A stretch of DNA of 64,000 bases from Reyranella sp. Its GTDB lineage: Bacteria > Pseudomonadota > Alphaproteobacteria > Reyranellales > Reyranellaceae. The notes under the pieces are model-generated. The model was given only the letters and a program-made list of their open reading frames with translations, ran no database searches and was not told the origin of the DNA. Shown here piece after piece: positions 35,379 through 49,107 of the stretch. The position numbers and the translations under genes are program-made. The stretch spans positions 1 to 64,000 of the forward strand of contig NZ_SCVH01000059.1 of NCBI RefSeq assembly GCF_004296935.1. The letters run 5' to 3'. Numbering within the stretch: position 1 is the stretch's first letter; each line of letters opens with the position of its first letter.

Positions 35379-37066
35379 TCCTTGCCCGTGTTGGTGCGGC
35401 CCTTGATCAGGGCTTCGGGGTGACGTGACAGCAGGTCGGCGAGCGCGCGGATCGAGCGCGCCGTATCGGTGAGCTGCGGGATCAGGCGGTCGAGGTCGCG
35501 GTGGAACTTGGAGCTGCCGCCATAGCCCTGGTCGACCGAGCCGATCAGGCGGTTGGCCTTGGTGATCGCATCCTGGAATTGGGCAGCGATCTCCGGCAGA
35601 CGCTTGAGGGCGGGCGACGCATCCTTGTCGAGTTTGCGCGCGATGTCCTGGACATCGATCATCGCTGCCTCCAGCGCCGCCAGCGTCTTCTTGAGCTGCG
35701 GCCCGTTGATCGTGTCGTCGAGGCCCTGGGCGGCGCCCGAGATGCTGCGGCCAATGCGGTCGAAGTCGATGCGGTTGATCTTTGACAGGAGTTCGTTGGC
35801 CGAGCGGGTGATGCTGTCGAAACCGCCGACCTCGTAGGCCGGTACGATGTAGACGTCGCCGTCGCGGCCGAGGTCCGCCGGCGGTGCGTCCGGCATCATC
35901 TCGAGGGCGACGATCTTCTGGCCGGTGATCAGGCTGGGTGCCTGCAGCGTCGCCCGCAGCCCGCGCTTGACCATTTCCTCGGCGAGCACGCCCGGCGGCA
36001 TCCCTTGAGTGGCCGAGATGCCGATGACGCGGTCGGCCTCGACGCGATAGTGCACCGGAGCCACGATGCGATCCTTCTTGGGTTCGTAAACGAGGCGGAC
36101 GTCGGTGACTTCGCCAATCTTGAGCCCGTACAGCGTCACGTCGGCGCCGACCGCCAGCCCGGCGACGGAGCCCTCGAAATTCGACACCATCTGTAGCTGC
36201 CGGCCGAAGCCCGCCGACTTCGCCACTTCCATGCTGGCGTAGAGCGGGAAGCGGTAATGCGACGCCGCGACCGGGGATTTCGGGTGGGTCGGCGTATCGA
36301 AGGCGATGCCGCCCAGCAACAGGGCCCTGAGCGATTCGAACTGCACGTCGAGGCCGCTGGCGGTGAGCTTGACCTGTAGGCCCGAGGCGTTCCAGAAGGA
36401 CGAATCCTCATGCACGTACTTGTCATAGGGGTCGCGCACGAAGGCATGGATGACGACGTCGCTGGCGAGGTCACCGACATCCCAGCCGAGCACGGTGCCG
36501 GCCTCGAGGTCGCGGAAGAAAATCGGCGAACCCAGGCTGATCGAACCGAGCCGCTTGGTCGCGAGCTTGAACGTGGTGCCTTTGGCCGAGGCCTGGAGGA
36601 CCGGCGGGTCGTGATTGCCGACGAAGCTGCGCTGCGGCTTGCCCTTCTCGGTCGTCGGTCGCATGCCGATGTAGGAGCCCGACAGCAGCGTGTCGAGGCC
36701 GGTGACGTTGCCGGCGAAGAGCTGCGGCTTCACCACCCAGAAGATCGTCTTGTCGGTCAGCAGTTCCTCGGCCTCGCGAACGGTTTCCACCGTCACCAGC
36801 ACCCTGGAAAGATCAGGCGCAACGGCGATGGTCTTCACCGTCCCCATTACAACGTTCCTGTACTTGAGCTGGGACTGGCCGGCCGTCAGGCCTGCCGCAG
36901 TTTCGAAGGCGATGGTGATCGTCGGCCCGCGCTTGGAAAACGTGTCCCAGGCGAGCCACGCCGCAATCAGGCCGGTGAGGATCGGAACGATCCAGACCAG
37001 CGGGATGCGGCGCCGGCTGTGCACACCCGCCGTTGGCACCTTTGCCGGCTGAATTTGGTCGGTCAT
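35375..37066 (-). CDS. pqiB: PqiB, MCE/MlaD-domain lipid-transport protein
   Basis: A 563-residue periplasm-spanning protein. A short cytoplasmic N terminus precedes one membrane segment (RRIPLVWIVPILTGLIAAWLAW). Three MCE domains follow (TIAFETAAGLTAGQSQLKYRNVVMG; FKLATKRLGSISLGSPIFFRDLEAG; VAGLAVGADVTLYGLKIGEV), then a long helical C-terminal region able to form the needle-like tunnel. It is the first gene of pqiB-pqiC-pqiA. The 110 bases upstream probably carry the promoter; none stood out. Confidence 0.93.
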   Translation of the reverse strand: MTDQIQPAKVPTAGVHSRRRIPLVWIVPILTGLIAAWLAWDTFSKRGPTITIAFETAAGLTAGQSQLKYRNVVMGTVKTIAVAPDLSRVLVTVETVREAEELLTDKTIFWVVKPQLFAGNVTGLDTLLSGSYIGMRPTTEKGKPQRSFVGNHDPPVLQASAKGTTFKLATKRLGSISLGSPIFFRDLEAGTVLGWDVGDLASDVVIHAFVRDPYDKYVHEDSSFWNASGLQVKLTASGLDVQFESLRALLLGGIAFDTPTHPKSPVAASHYRFPLYASMEVAKSAGFGRQLQMVSNFEGSVAGLAVGADVTLYGLKIGEVTDVRLVYEPKKDRIVAPVHYRVEADRVIGISATQGMPPGVLAEEMVKRGLRATLQAPSLITGQKIVALEMMPDAPPADLGRDGDVYIVPAYEVGGFDSITRSANELLSKINRIDFDRIGRSISGAAQGLDDTINGPQLKKTLAALEAAMIDVQDIARKLDKDASPALKRLPEIAAQFQDAITKANRLIGSVDQGYGGSSKFHRDLDRLIPQLTDTARSIRALADLLSRHPEALIKGRTNTGKE

Positions 37067-37177
37067 CGTCCCCAGTTCCGCGGCGATCTCCCGCCGATAT
37101 TGCGTGAAAGTAATGGATTCCGGCCTTGCCGCAACTGCCGGCCCCGGCCTGCTCCGGCGAATTCGGGCACGTTGCCG

Positions 37178-37936
37178 TCAGCGCGGAGCGGGCAACGGTG
37201 CCAGGGCTTCACGCAGTCCCGCATTGGAGATCTGCATCAAGCCGTCGAATGGCTGACCCAGTTCCAGAATCAGGAAGATCGCAGTGGAAGCCGACAGGCC
37301 GCAGATGAACAGGATTGTAACCATCGTGCGGTTGGGCGCCGCCGACATGCTGAAACTGCCGAAGATGAAGGCGAGCCACAGGACGAGCGCCGTCATGAAG
37401 GGTCTTGAGATCGAATCGGCCGGCTGGGCGAATAGAATCAGGCGGATCTGCGATATGTCGGTGCTGAGCTGAATTGCCCGGGCCTGCAACGAGGTCTGGA
37501 TGGGGTTGTGCGGCACCAACGTGCGAACGCCATAGAGAACGGACTGACCGCCCGCGTAGGGATGCTCCGCCTTCGTCTTGCCGGCAGTCTCACGCCAGAT
37601 CGAATCGATCGTCGGGACGATGCTGGCGCGCAACGCCTTCCTGAGAGGGAGGGCCTCAGGGCCATATTCGTCGAGGACGTGATCGAGCTCGATGATGTCG
37701 GCGGTCAGGCGGGTAACGGTGGCACTGGTCTGCTCGAACGATCCCCGCGTCGAGGCGAACAGCAGCGCCAGCACGACCGCGGACATGGTGGCGATCAGCG
37801 CCGTTGCCAGCCTGATGACGTCCTTCGAATCGCCGGCCAGGTGGTGGTCCGGCACCCGCGAACGCAGGAACATGCCGAGCAAGGTGCTGCCAAAGATCAG
37901 CGCGAAGGCGATCGAGGCGGCAAGGATGGCGGGCAT
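37178..37936 (-). CDS. DUF4239-like (bestrophin-related) membrane protein
   Basis: A 252-residue protein with two N-terminal membrane segments (ILAASIAFALIFGSTLLGMFL and ALIATMSAVVLALLFAST), a helical soluble stretch of about 110 residues, and two C-terminal membrane segments. This is the layout of DUF4239 proteins, distantly related to bestrophin channels; function is unknown. GGAACG before the ATG at 37936 lies inside the ftsK 3' end, so the gene is probably read with ftsK. Confidence 0.7.
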   Translation of the reverse strand: MPAILAASIAFALIFGSTLLGMFLRSRVPDHHLAGDSKDVIRLATALIATMSAVVLALLFASTRGSFEQTSATVTRLTADIIELDHVLDEYGPEALPLRKALRASIVPTIDSIWRETAGKTKAEHPYAGGQSVLYGVRTLVPHNPIQTSLQARAIQLSTDISQIRLILFAQPADSISRPFMTALVLWLAFIFGSFSMSAAPNRTMVTILFICGLSASTAIFLILELGQPFDGLMQISNAGLREALAPLPAPR

Positions 37937-37940
37937 GCCG

Positions 37941-40754
37941 TCAACGTTCCTGATCGTCGATGTCGCGCGCCAGGACCTCACGCTTGCCGACGTGGTTGGC
38001 CGAACTCACGACACCCTCGCGCTCCATGCGCTCGACGATACGGGCGGCACGATTGTAGCCGATCTGCAGGTAGCGCTGGATGAAGCTGGTGCTGCACTTG
38101 CGCTCGCGCGCCACGAGGGCGATCGCCTGGTCGTAGAGCTGATCGCTCTCGCCTTCTTCGCCGTCACCCGGCAGGCCCAACCCCTCGGCGTCGGCGTCGG
38201 GATCGTCGGTCACCGACTCGATGTAGGCCGGCGCCCCCTGGGCGCGCAGGTGGCGTACCACCTCCTCGACTTCGCCATCACTGACGAACGGCCCGTGCAC
38301 GCGCGCAATCTTGCCGCCGCCCGCCATGTACAACATGTCGCCCTGGCCCAGCAGCTGCTCGCCGCCCTGCTCGCCCAGGATGGTGCGGCTGTCGATCTTG
38401 GACGTTACCTGGAAGGAAATGCGGGTGGGGAAGTTGGCCTTGATGGTGCCAGTGATGACGTCGACCGACGGCCGCTGCGTCGCCATGACGACGTGGATGC
38501 CGGCGGCGCGCGCCATCTGGGCGAGGCGCTGCACGGTGGCCTCGATCTCCTTGCCGGCGACCAGCATCAGGTCGGCCATTTCGTCGATGATGACGACGAT
38601 GAACGGCAGCGGCGTGAGGTCCATCTCCTCGTCTTCGAAGGTCGGCTTGCGCGTCTCGGGATCGATGCCGGTCTGGACCTTGCGGGTGAGCGAAGTGCCC
38701 TTGCGCGCTGTTTCGATCAGTTTCTCGTTGTAGCCCGCGATGTTGCGCACGCCGACCGCGCTCATGGCGCGGTAGCGGTCTTCCATCTCGCGCACCACCC
38801 ACTTCAGGGCGACAATGGCCTTGCGTGGTTCGGTGACGACAGGCGTCAGCAAGTGCGGGATGTCCTGGTAGACGCTGAGTTCCAGCATCTTGGGATCGAT
38901 CATGATGAAGCGGCACTGATTGGGCGTCAGCCGGTAGAGCAGCGACAGGATCATGGTGTTGACGGCCACCGACTTGCCCGACCCGGTGGTGCCGCCGATC
39001 AGCAGATGCGGCATGCGGGCCAAGTCGGCGATGACGGGATCGCCACCGATGTCCTTGCCCAATGCCAAAGGCAGGCCGAGGCGGTTGTCCTCGTAGTGAC
39101 GGGTCGACAGCAGCTCGCGCAGGAACACCGTCTCGCGCTTGGCGTTGGGCAGTTCGATGCCAATGACGTTGCGGCCCGGCACGGTGGCGACGCGCGCGGA
39201 GACGGCGCTCATCGAGCGGGCGATGTCGTCGGCCAGGCCAATGACCCGGCTCGACTTGGTGCCCGGCGCCGGCTCGAGTTCGTAGAGCGTCACGACCGGC
39301 CCCGGCCGCACCTTCACGATCTGTCCCCTGACGCCGAAATCATCGAGCACCGTCTCGAGCAAACGCGCGTTCTGCTCGAGTGCCTCCTCGTCGATCTTGG
39401 GCTGGGCGGTGACACGCGACGGCAGCGACAGGATGTCGAGCGGTGGCAGCTTGTATTCGCCGACCGCGAGGTCGAGTTCGCGCTGGCCGGCCTTGGCGGC
39501 GCGCTTGCCCTGGGTGAGGCCACCCGCCTTGCGCGGGACGATTTTTACGCCGGGGGCGGCCGCCACTGCAGGCGGCTGCTCCACCGGCAAGGCGTCGGGC
39601 GTGAAGGGATTGTCGTCGTCGATGGAATCGACAGGCGACCCCGCCACCGGCTGGTACTCAGGTGCCGGGGCCGCCACCTCCACGACTTCCGGCGGCACAC
39701 CGATCTGCGGCTCGGTTTCGACCGGCTCCGTTGCCTGGACATTGCGGCGGGCCAGGAACGGCTCGATCCGCAAGCCGGCCAGCCGGTCGAACAAAGTGCG
39801 CTCACGCACCGAGTCGGCCGAGCCGCCGGCGACATGCGGCGCCTGCGGATCGAGTGGTACGGGCGAGTCGGGAATCTCCGGCGCCGACCGCTCGATCGGG
39901 GCGTAGGGCGCGTCGACCAGCAGTGAGTCGCGCGGTGGCATCGGCGTACCCTCGTCGGGAATCTGCTCGACGCGCGCCTCGAACCGACTGGGATCGTACT
40001 GGCTGGCGTCGATCTCGCCCGGAATCTCGGCATAGCCGATCGGCGGTGCCGGCAGGTCGGCGTTGTCGTCCAGCACTTGCGGTTTGCCGCGCCACAAGGC
40101 GATCCCGGCCCGGACCAGCCACATGCACCACAGGAAGGGCGCCCGCAGGATGCGGAAGATCAGGGGCAGGTCGGTGCGGTTCATGCCGAGCGCCGGCGCC
40201 ATGGCAATGAAGGCAAGCGCCGCGCAGGCAGGCTCGATCAGGGCCAGGCTGCCGCCACTTGAATGGGTAAGGACCAGTTCGCGGAAACGGCCGACGAGGG
40301 CGAGCCCGACCAGGCCGCCGGGCCCGGCGTGCGTGGCAGCACCCCCGACATCGCCCAGCCCGACACAGGCTACGCTCATCATCAGCAGTGCCAGCAGCAG
40401 CAGCGACAGGCGCAACCCGAAGAAGCCGAGATGGTGGGTACGCAACATCCGGACGCCCCACGTGATCAGCGCCACCGGCACCAGGATGATGGCTAGGCCG
40501 AAGGTCTGCAGCAGAAGGTCCGAGATGTACGCGCCGGGCACGCCCACGAGATTGTGCGGCGCGCGGCCGGTGGCGTGGTTGAGCGACGGATCGCCAGGGC
40601 TGTAGGTGAACAACGCCAGCAGCAGCACGACGCCCGACGCCGCAACGCCGGCGCCCACCAGTTCCATCATGCGGCGGCGCAGGAAGTCACGCCCGCCTTC
40701 CGGCAGGATCGCCGTCTTGCGGGGCATCGTGGAGGTGACGCCGATCATGGCCAT
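37941..40754 (-). CDS. ftsK: DNA translocase FtsK
   Basis: A 937-residue septal DNA pump. Four or five membrane segments lie in the first about 210 residues, then a Pro/acid-rich linker to about 430. The motor domain has the Walker [10 protein letters not shown] near residue 588 and Walker [12 protein letters not shown] near 710. The C-terminal winged-helix gamma domain follows ([11 protein letters not shown]...[24 protein letters not shown]), which reads chromosome polarity sequences. It follows dapC on the same strand with only 17 bases between. Confidence 0.97.
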   Translation of the reverse strand: MAMIGVTSTMPRKTAILPEGGRDFLRRRMMELVGAGVAASGVVLLLALFTYSPGDPSLNHATGRAPHNLVGVPGAYISDLLLQTFGLAIILVPVALITWGVRMLRTHHLGFFGLRLSLLLLALLMMSVACVGLGDVGGAATHAGPGGLVGLALVGRFRELVLTHSSGGSLALIEPACAALAFIAMAPALGMNRTDLPLIFRILRAPFLWCMWLVRAGIALWRGKPQVLDDNADLPAPPIGYAEIPGEIDASQYDPSRFEARVEQIPDEGTPMPPRDSLLVDAPYAPIERSAPEIPDSPVPLDPQAPHVAGGSADSVRERTLFDRLAGLRIEPFLARRNVQATEPVETEPQIGVPPEVVEVAAPAPEYQPVAGSPVDSIDDDNPFTPDALPVEQPPAVAAAPGVKIVPRKAGGLTQGKRAAKAGQRELDLAVGEYKLPPLDILSLPSRVTAQPKIDEEALEQNARLLETVLDDFGVRGQIVKVRPGPVVTLYELEPAPGTKSSRVIGLADDIARSMSAVSARVATVPGRNVIGIELPNAKRETVFLRELLSTRHYEDNRLGLPLALGKDIGGDPVIADLARMPHLLIGGTTGSGKSVAVNTMILSLLYRLTPNQCRFIMIDPKMLELSVYQDIPHLLTPVVTEPRKAIVALKWVVREMEDRYRAMSAVGVRNIAGYNEKLIETARKGTSLTRKVQTGIDPETRKPTFEDEEMDLTPLPFIVVIIDEMADLMLVAGKEIEATVQRLAQMARAAGIHVVMATQRPSVDVITGTIKANFPTRISFQVTSKIDSRTILGEQGGEQLLGQGDMLYMAGGGKIARVHGPFVSDGEVEEVVRHLRAQGAPAYIESVTDDPDADAEGLGLPGDGEEGESDQLYDQAIALVARERKCSTSFIQRYLQIGYNRAARIVERMEREGVVSSANHVGKREVLARDIDDQER

Positions 40755-40771
40755 CGCGCTGCTGGCACTCC

Positions 40772-41977
40772 CTACAGTACCGCGGCGAGGCGGGTCATCC
40801 CCTCGCGCGTCGTCTTCTCGTCATGCACCAGCGCCACGCGGATATAGCGGTGCGCGGTGTTCACGCCGTTGGTCTCGCGGCAGGCGTAGGCGCCCGGCAG
40901 CACCTTGAGGTGCGCCTCGCCCCACAATTTCCGCGTGGCCTCCTCGCCGTCTCCGACATCGAGCCACAGGAAGAAGCCGCCGCCCGGCGTGTAGTAGCTG
41001 AAGCGGTTGTGCAGGATCTGCTCAGCGACGCGGAAGTTCCGGGCGTACCACGCGCGCGTTTCGAGGGGATGCGTCTCCTCGCGCCACAGCGCGGCCGATG
41101 CCTTCTGGACGGCGAAGGGAATCTGCGGCCCGCCATAGGTGCGCCAGCGCAGCATCATCGCGACCAGCTTGGGATCGCCCGCCATGAAACCCGAGCGCAG
41201 GCCGGCGGCGTTGGATCGCTTGGAAAGAGAATGGAAGACGGCGAGGTTGCGAAACGGATCCTTGCCCCCCGTCTCATCCATCGCCAGCGCCGCCTCGAGG
41301 CCACCCACCGGCGGCTGGCCGGTGTAGATCTCGGCATAGCACTCGTCGAGCGCCAGAACGGCGTCATGCTTGCGGCAGAGCCGAAGCAGCTTCTGCAGGT
41401 AGTCCATGCTGGCGATGGCGCCCTGCGGATTGGCCGGCGAGCAGAGATATACGACCGACATGCGCTTCCACGTCGCTTCATCGATCTTGTCGAACTCTGG
41501 CAGGAAGCCGTTCTCGGCATTGGCGTTGACCAGCAGCGGCTCGCCACCCGAGAGGACCGCGCCGCCGAGATAGGCCTGGTAGAACGGGTTGGGCAGCGCC
41601 ACGACCGGCTTGCCGCCGCCCTTCTCCTGCGGCGTGGCGACGGTGGCGATGACGTAAACACCTTCCTTGCTGCCGGCCGTCGGATGGACGTGCAGATCGG
41701 GGTTGAGCAGGCCCTTGGGCAGCTTGTAGCGCCGCGTCAGCCACTCGCAAATCGCGAGATTGAGGTCGGGCAGCCCCTGGTTGGGCGGATACCTGTTCCA
41801 GCCATCGACCTCGTCCATCACGATCTGTCGGGCAAAGGCCGGCATGGCGCCCTGCGGCTCCCCGACCGACATGTTGATCATCGACAGGTGCGCCGGGGGT
41901 GTAATGGGCGCGATCAGCGCGTTCAGCCGTGCGAACGGAAAATCGGTCAACGTCTCCGTCAGGCGCGGATTGAACAT
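40772..41977 (-). CDS. dapC: Succinyldiaminopimelate/LL-DAP-type aminotransferase
   Basis: A 401-residue class I/II PLP aminotransferase. The PLP-binding Lys is in [15 protein letters not shown] near residue 250; the Asp is in [11 protein letters not shown] and the substrate-binding Arg near the C terminus in [12 protein letters not shown]. The N-terminal part ([16 protein letters not shown]) and SKRSN context match alphaproteobacterial DapC, which makes N-succinyl-LL-diaminopimelate for lysine and peptidoglycan. The start at 41977 was chosen over 42019 on family length. A sigma70-like promoter lies at 42063-42091. Confidence 0.85.
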   Translation of the reverse strand: MFNPRLTETLTDFPFARLNALIAPITPPAHLSMINMSVGEPQGAMPAFARQIVMDEVDGWNRYPPNQGLPDLNLAICEWLTRRYKLPKGLLNPDLHVHPTAGSKEGVYVIATVATPQEKGGGKPVVALPNPFYQAYLGGAVLSGGEPLLVNANAENGFLPEFDKIDEATWKRMSVVYLCSPANPQGAIASMDYLQKLLRLCRKHDAVLALDECYAEIYTGQPPVGGLEAALAMDETGGKDPFRNLAVFHSLSKRSNAAGLRSGFMAGDPKLVAMMLRWRTYGGPQIPFAVQKASAALWREETHPLETRAWYARNFRVAEQILHNRFSYYTPGGGFFLWLDVGDGEEATRKLWGEAHLKVLPGAYACRETNGVNTAHRYIRVALVHDEKTTREGMTRLAAVL

Positions 41978-42062
41978 TCTTAGCCATCCACTGGGCCGCA
42001 GCCGGCCGAAGCAAAGCAACGCCGCCCGCCGGAGGGGGTCCGGCCGGGCTTGCTATTGGCTC

Positions 42063-42091
42063 ATTGTATGAAACAAATTAGCCAATAACAA
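42063..42091 (-). promoter_or_regulatory. Sigma70-type promoter for dapC with overlapping inverted repeat
   Basis: On the minus strand TTGTTA (42086-42091) and TACAAT (42063-42068) are separated by 17 bases, in an AT-rich island unusual for this genome. The predicted transcript starts near 42056, about 79 bases before the dapC ATG. An 8-base inverted repeat, TATTGGCT (42054-42061) and AGCCAATA (42080-42087), overlaps it and could be an operator. Confidence 0.65.
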
Positions 42092-42170
42092 CAATGGAAT
42101 AGGCCATTTTCCTCATACAACATAAGAGTTGGGATCGGGCCCCGCCAAAGCTACTAGCGCTAGGGGACGG

Positions 42171-43487
42171 CTATTGCACCCGCTCCCCATGCAAGGCGGT
42201 GTCGAGGCCCTCGACTTCCTCGTCACGGGTCACCCGAAGCCCGACCATGGCATCGACGATCTTCAGGATCACCCAGGTGGCCACCGCGCAGAACACGGTG
42301 ACGGCTACCACACCGTAGAGCTGGGTCAGGATCTGGTTGGCGTTCCCGTCCACGAGGCCGACCGGCTGGCCCTTGGCAACGTCGTTGATGGCCCGGGTGG
42401 CGAACACGCCGACCAGGATCGAGCCCAGGATGCCGCCGACGCCGTGCACACCAAAGACGTCGAGCGAATCGTCGTAGCCGAGCCGGGTCTTGAGGACCAC
42501 CGAGGCCCAGTAGCAGACCGCGCCGGCGGCGGCCCCGATTACCAGGGCGGCCCAGGGTTCGACGTAACCCGCGGCAGGCGTGATGGTGCCGAGGCCGGCC
42601 ACGGCGCCCGTCAGGATCCCCAGCACCGAGGGCTTGCCACGGCTCGCCCATTCGATCGCCATCCAGACCAGCGCCGCCATGGCGGCGGAGATGTGGGTGT
42701 TGAGCATGGCGCTGCCAGCCAGTTCACCCGACGACAACGCCGAGCCGGCATTGAAGCCGAACCAGCCGACCCAGAGCAGCGAGGTGCCGACCAGGGTGAG
42801 CACCAGGTTGTGCGGCGCCATGTATTCTGTGCCGTAACCATGGCGCTTGCCGATCACGATACAGCAGACGAGACCGGCGACGCCGGCGTTGAGATGGACC
42901 ACCAGGCCGCCGGCGAAATCGAGCACGCCCGCGGTCCCGAGAAAGCCACCGCCCCACACCCAATGCGCCACCGGGACATAGACGAACAGCAACCACAGGG
43001 CCATGAACCACAGCATGGCCGAGAATTTCATGCGCTCGGCAAAGGCACCGGCGATGATCGCCGGCGTGATGACGGCGAAAGTCGCCTGGTACATCAGGAA
43101 AACATTCTCCGGCACCGTCTTGGCAAGTTCATGGACGCTGCCCTGAAGCCCCGCGCCGAAGGCCCGCGACAGCGATCCGATGAAGCCGTTCAGGGCGCCG
43201 CCGTCGGTGAAGGCCAGCGAATAGCCGACCATGAACCAGAGCACGGTCACCAGGGCGGCGACGGCAAAGGCCTGCACGGACGTCGCCAGCACGTTCTTCT
43301 TGCGCACCATGCCGGCGTAGAACAGCGCCAGGCCCGGGATGTTCATCATCAGCACCAGCGCCGTGGCCACCAGCAGCCAGGCAGTATCGCCGGTATCGAT
43401 TTGCGGCTTGTCCGCGGCCCATGCCACCGTGCTTGCCGACACGACAAGCATCGCCAGCGCACTCGTGCGCGCAATCGCCTTCAGCAT
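42171..43487 (-). CDS. amtB: Ammonium transporter AmtB (distal copy)
   Basis: A 438-residue Amt/Rh channel. A cleavable signal peptide (residues 1-24, ending AWA) precedes the DTGDTAWLLVATALVLMM first segment; eleven membrane helices follow. The pore histidines are in APVAHWVWGGG-type context (read here VPVAHWVWGGG) and DVFGVHGVGG. The AFAERMKFSAM signature is present. It is preceded by its own glnK at 43874 with 48 bases between, and GGGGA precedes the ATG. It is similar to, but clearly diverged from, the second copy at 44059. Confidence 0.96.
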   Translation of the reverse strand: MLKAIARTSALAMLVVSASTVAWAADKPQIDTGDTAWLLVATALVLMMNIPGLALFYAGMVRKKNVLATSVQAFAVAALVTVLWFMVGYSLAFTDGGALNGFIGSLSRAFGAGLQGSVHELAKTVPENVFLMYQATFAVITPAIIAGAFAERMKFSAMLWFMALWLLFVYVPVAHWVWGGGFLGTAGVLDFAGGLVVHLNAGVAGLVCCIVIGKRHGYGTEYMAPHNLVLTLVGTSLLWVGWFGFNAGSALSSGELAGSAMLNTHISAAMAALVWMAIEWASRGKPSVLGILTGAVAGLGTITPAAGYVEPWAALVIGAAAGAVCYWASVVLKTRLGYDDSLDVFGVHGVGGILGSILVGVFATRAINDVAKGQPVGLVDGNANQILTQLYGVVAVTVFCAVATWVILKIVDAMVGLRVTRDEEVEGLDTALHGERVQ

Positions 43488-43535
43488 CGTTTCCCCCGTG
43501 TCGTCTTTTTATTTGCGAGTTGTCTTGCTTGAAAC

Positions 43536-45369
<1,834 letters not shown>

Positions 45370-45413
45370 CGTTCTTCCCTCGGGTCTTGAGTTGTTTGAG
45401 TTGGTGCGCGGGA

Positions 45414-46738
<1,325 letters not shown>

Positions 46739-46813
46739 GCGACCCTTCCTCAGCCACCATAGAGGGCTGTCGCCCGGCTTGCCGCGTGCCGGGGCGGCTG
46801 CCATCTATGGTCC

Positions 46814-48073
46814 ATGGATAGCCCCCATTTCGATCTCGCGGTCGTAGGCGCCGGCCTCAACGGCAGCCTGCTGGCACTGGCCGCCGGCGACGCTGGCCTC
46901 AGCACGGTCCTGATCGACCGGATGCCGCTCACGTCCCTGACCGAGGCCGGCTTCGACGGCCGCACGACGGCGATCGCCTATACCAGCCAGCGCCTCTTCG
47001 CGGCGCTGGGCGTCTGGGAAGATGTCGCCGGCCAGGCCGAGCCGATCCGCGATATCCGGATTTCCGACGCCGGCCACGACGGCCGGGCAAGCCCGCTCCA
47101 TCTCCATTTCGATCACCGCGAGGCGGCGCCGGACTCCCGCGATCCGGCGCCGATGGGCTGGATCGTGGAGAACCGTTTTCTGCGCACAGCATTGCTGCGA
47201 CAGTTGGCAGATTGCCCGCAGGTTGAGCTGGTTGCACCGGATGAAGTAATTGAAACCAGCCGCACTGCGGACCAGGCCGACCTATCGCTCAGGAGCGGCC
47301 GCCGCCTGACGGCGCGGCTGGTGGCATCGGCCGAGGGTCGCTTCGGCTCGATGCGCGAGGATGCCGGGATCGGCGCACGGTCCTGGTCGTACGGCCAGAT
47401 CGCGATCGTGCTGGTCGCCCGGCACGAACGACCGCACCGCGGCATCGCACAGGAGAAATTCCTGCCAGGCGGCCCCTTTGCCATCCTGCCCATGACGGAC
47501 GGGCCGGCCGGCGAGCATCGCTCGTCGATCGTCTGGACCGAGCGCGCCGATCTCGTGCGCCGCCTGCTCGAGCTCGACCCGGCACGCTTCCAGGCCGAGT
47601 TCGCCCGACGGTTCGGCGACCATCTCGGCCACGCCGAACCGGTTGGACCGCGCTGGTCGTATCCGCTCAGCCTCGTCCATGCCGAGCGCTACACCGATAC
47701 GCGACTTGTCCTGGTCGGCGATGCCGCCCACGGCATCCATCCCATTGCCGGCCAAGGCTACAATCTCGGCGTGCGTGACATAGCAGCCCTCGTCGAGGTG
47801 CTGGCCGACAGCAAGCGTCTCGGCCTCGACATCGGTGCCGCCGACACGCTCGAGCGCTACGCCCAATGGCGGCGGACCGACAATTTCGCCATGGTCGCCG
47901 GCACCGACCTCCTGGTCTGGCTGTTCTCCAACGACAGCAAGCCGCTGCGCCTCGCGCGCGACCTTGGCCTCGCCGCCGTCAACCGCGTGCCGGCGCTGCG
48001 CCGCTTCTTCGTCCGCCACGCCATGGGCCTGGTCGGCGACCTGCCCAAGCTGATCCGCGGCGAAAGACCCTAG
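46814..48073 (+). CDS. UbiH/UbiF/COQ6-family FAD-dependent ubiquinone hydroxylase
   Basis: A 419-residue flavoprotein monooxygenase. It has the N-terminal dinucleotide fold VVGAGLNGSLLALAAGDAG, the DGRTTAIAYTSQRL segment near residue 39, and the second FAD motif LVGDAAHGIHPIAGQGYNLG near 297-316, characteristic of the ubiquinone hydroxylases (UbiH, UbiF, UbiI, UbiL, UbiM, COQ6). Which ring position it hydroxylates cannot be told. It stands alone, 64 bases before the CobW gene, with two hairpins between. Confidence 0.93.
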   Translation: MDSPHFDLAVVGAGLNGSLLALAAGDAGLSTVLIDRMPLTSLTEAGFDGRTTAIAYTSQRLFAALGVWEDVAGQAEPIRDIRISDAGHDGRASPLHLHFDHREAAPDSRDPAPMGWIVENRFLRTALLRQLADCPQVELVAPDEVIETSRTADQADLSLRSGRRLTARLVASAEGRFGSMREDAGIGARSWSYGQIAIVLVARHERPHRGIAQEKFLPGGPFAILPMTDGPAGEHRSSIVWTERADLVRRLLELDPARFQAEFARRFGDHLGHAEPVGPRWSYPLSLVHAERYTDTRLVLVGDAAHGIHPIAGQGYNLGVRDIAALVEVLADSKRLGLDIGAADTLERYAQWRRTDNFAMVAGTDLLVWLFSNDSKPLRLARDLGLAAVNRVPALRRFFVRHAMGLVGDLPKLIRGERP

Positions 48074-48078
48074 AGCGG

Positions 48079-48120
48079 CGACCCTAGACTCACAGGGTCG
48101 GCGGCCCTATCTCAGGGGCC
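48079..48120. other. Two tandem hairpins between the UbiH-type gene and cobW-like gene
   Basis: CGACCCT (48079-48085) pairs with AGGGTCG (48094-48100), and GGCCC (48103-48107) with GGGCC (48116-48120). There is no T-run. They could be a weak terminator or a leader structure of the downstream gene. Confidence 0.4.
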
Positions 48121-48137
48121 AATTCTCGAGGAATTTC

Positions 48138-49103
48138 ATGTCTCAAGCACAAGTGCCCGTAACCGTGCTGACCGGCTATCTCGGCGCCGGCAAGACCACC
48201 CTGCTCAACCGCATCCTCTCCGAGCAGCACGGCAAGAAATACGCCGTCATCGTGAATGAATTCGGCGAACTCGGCATCGACAACGACCTCGTGGTCAATG
48301 CCGACGAGGAAGTCTTCGAGATGAACAACGGCTGCATCTGCTGCACCGTGCGCGGCGATTTGATCCGCATCATCGAAGGCCTGATGAAGCGCAAGGACAA
48401 GTTCGACGGCATCCTGGTCGAGACCACCGGCCTCGCCGATCCCGGCCCGGTGGCGCAGACCTTCTTCACCGATGATGACGTCAAGGCCCGGACCCGCCTC
48501 GACGCCATCGTGACGGTGGTCGACGCCAAGCACTTCCAGGGCCAGCTCGAGCAGGGCTCCGAAGCCGAGGAGCAGGTGGCGTTCGCCGACGTGATCCTGC
48601 TCAACAAGACCGACCTCGTAAGTGCCGACGACCTCGCCAAGGTCGAGGGCAAGATCCGCAGCATCAATCCCTATGCGCGCATCCACAGGACCGAGAAGAG
48701 CCGGATCGACCTTGCCGCAGTCCTCGACAAGGGCGCGTTTGACCTGAAGCGCATCCTCGAATTCGAGCCCGACTTCCTCGAGCACGGCCACGACCACAAT
48801 CACGAGGACGAGGTGAAGAGCCTGTCCATCACCTCGGACCGGCCGGTCGACCCCGAGAAGTTCCAGAAGTGGATGGGCGCGCTGCTGCAGTTGCGCGGCG
48901 GCGACATCTTCCGCAGCAAGGGCATCCTCGCCATCGATGGCGCCCCCAAGCGCTACGTCTACCAGGGCGTCCACATGATGATGGACAGCGACTGGGGCTC
49001 CCCGTGGCAGACGGGCGAAAAACGTTCCAGCAAGCTCGTCTTCATCGGCCGCAACCTCGATGGCGACAACCTGAAGCGCGGCTTCGAAGACTGCCTGAAG
49101 TAA
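48138..49103 (+). CDS. CobW-family (COG0523) metal-chaperone GTPase
   Basis: A 321-residue G3E GTPase: Walker A GYLGAGKTT at residues 13-21, the family metal-binding CxCC (C66-I-C68-C69 in NNGCICCTVRGD), NKTD near residue 156, a His-rich stretch HGHDHNHEDE near 218-227, and the CobW C-terminal domain. COG0523 members insert zinc or other metals into client proteins. It is followed four bases later by a WD40 protein, a pairing I recall from zinc-related loci of alphaproteobacteria. No Zur box was recognised. Confidence 0.9.
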   Translation: MSQAQVPVTVLTGYLGAGKTTLLNRILSEQHGKKYAVIVNEFGELGIDNDLVVNADEEVFEMNNGCICCTVRGDLIRIIEGLMKRKDKFDGILVETTGLADPGPVAQTFFTDDDVKARTRLDAIVTVVDAKHFQGQLEQGSEAEEQVAFADVILLNKTDLVSADDLAKVEGKIRSINPYARIHRTEKSRIDLAAVLDKGAFDLKRILEFEPDFLEHGHDHNHEDEVKSLSITSDRPVDPEKFQKWMGALLQLRGGDIFRSKGILAIDGAPKRYVYQGVHMMMDSDWGSPWQTGEKRSSKLVFIGRNLDGDNLKRGFEDCLK

Positions 49104-49107
49104 TCGC

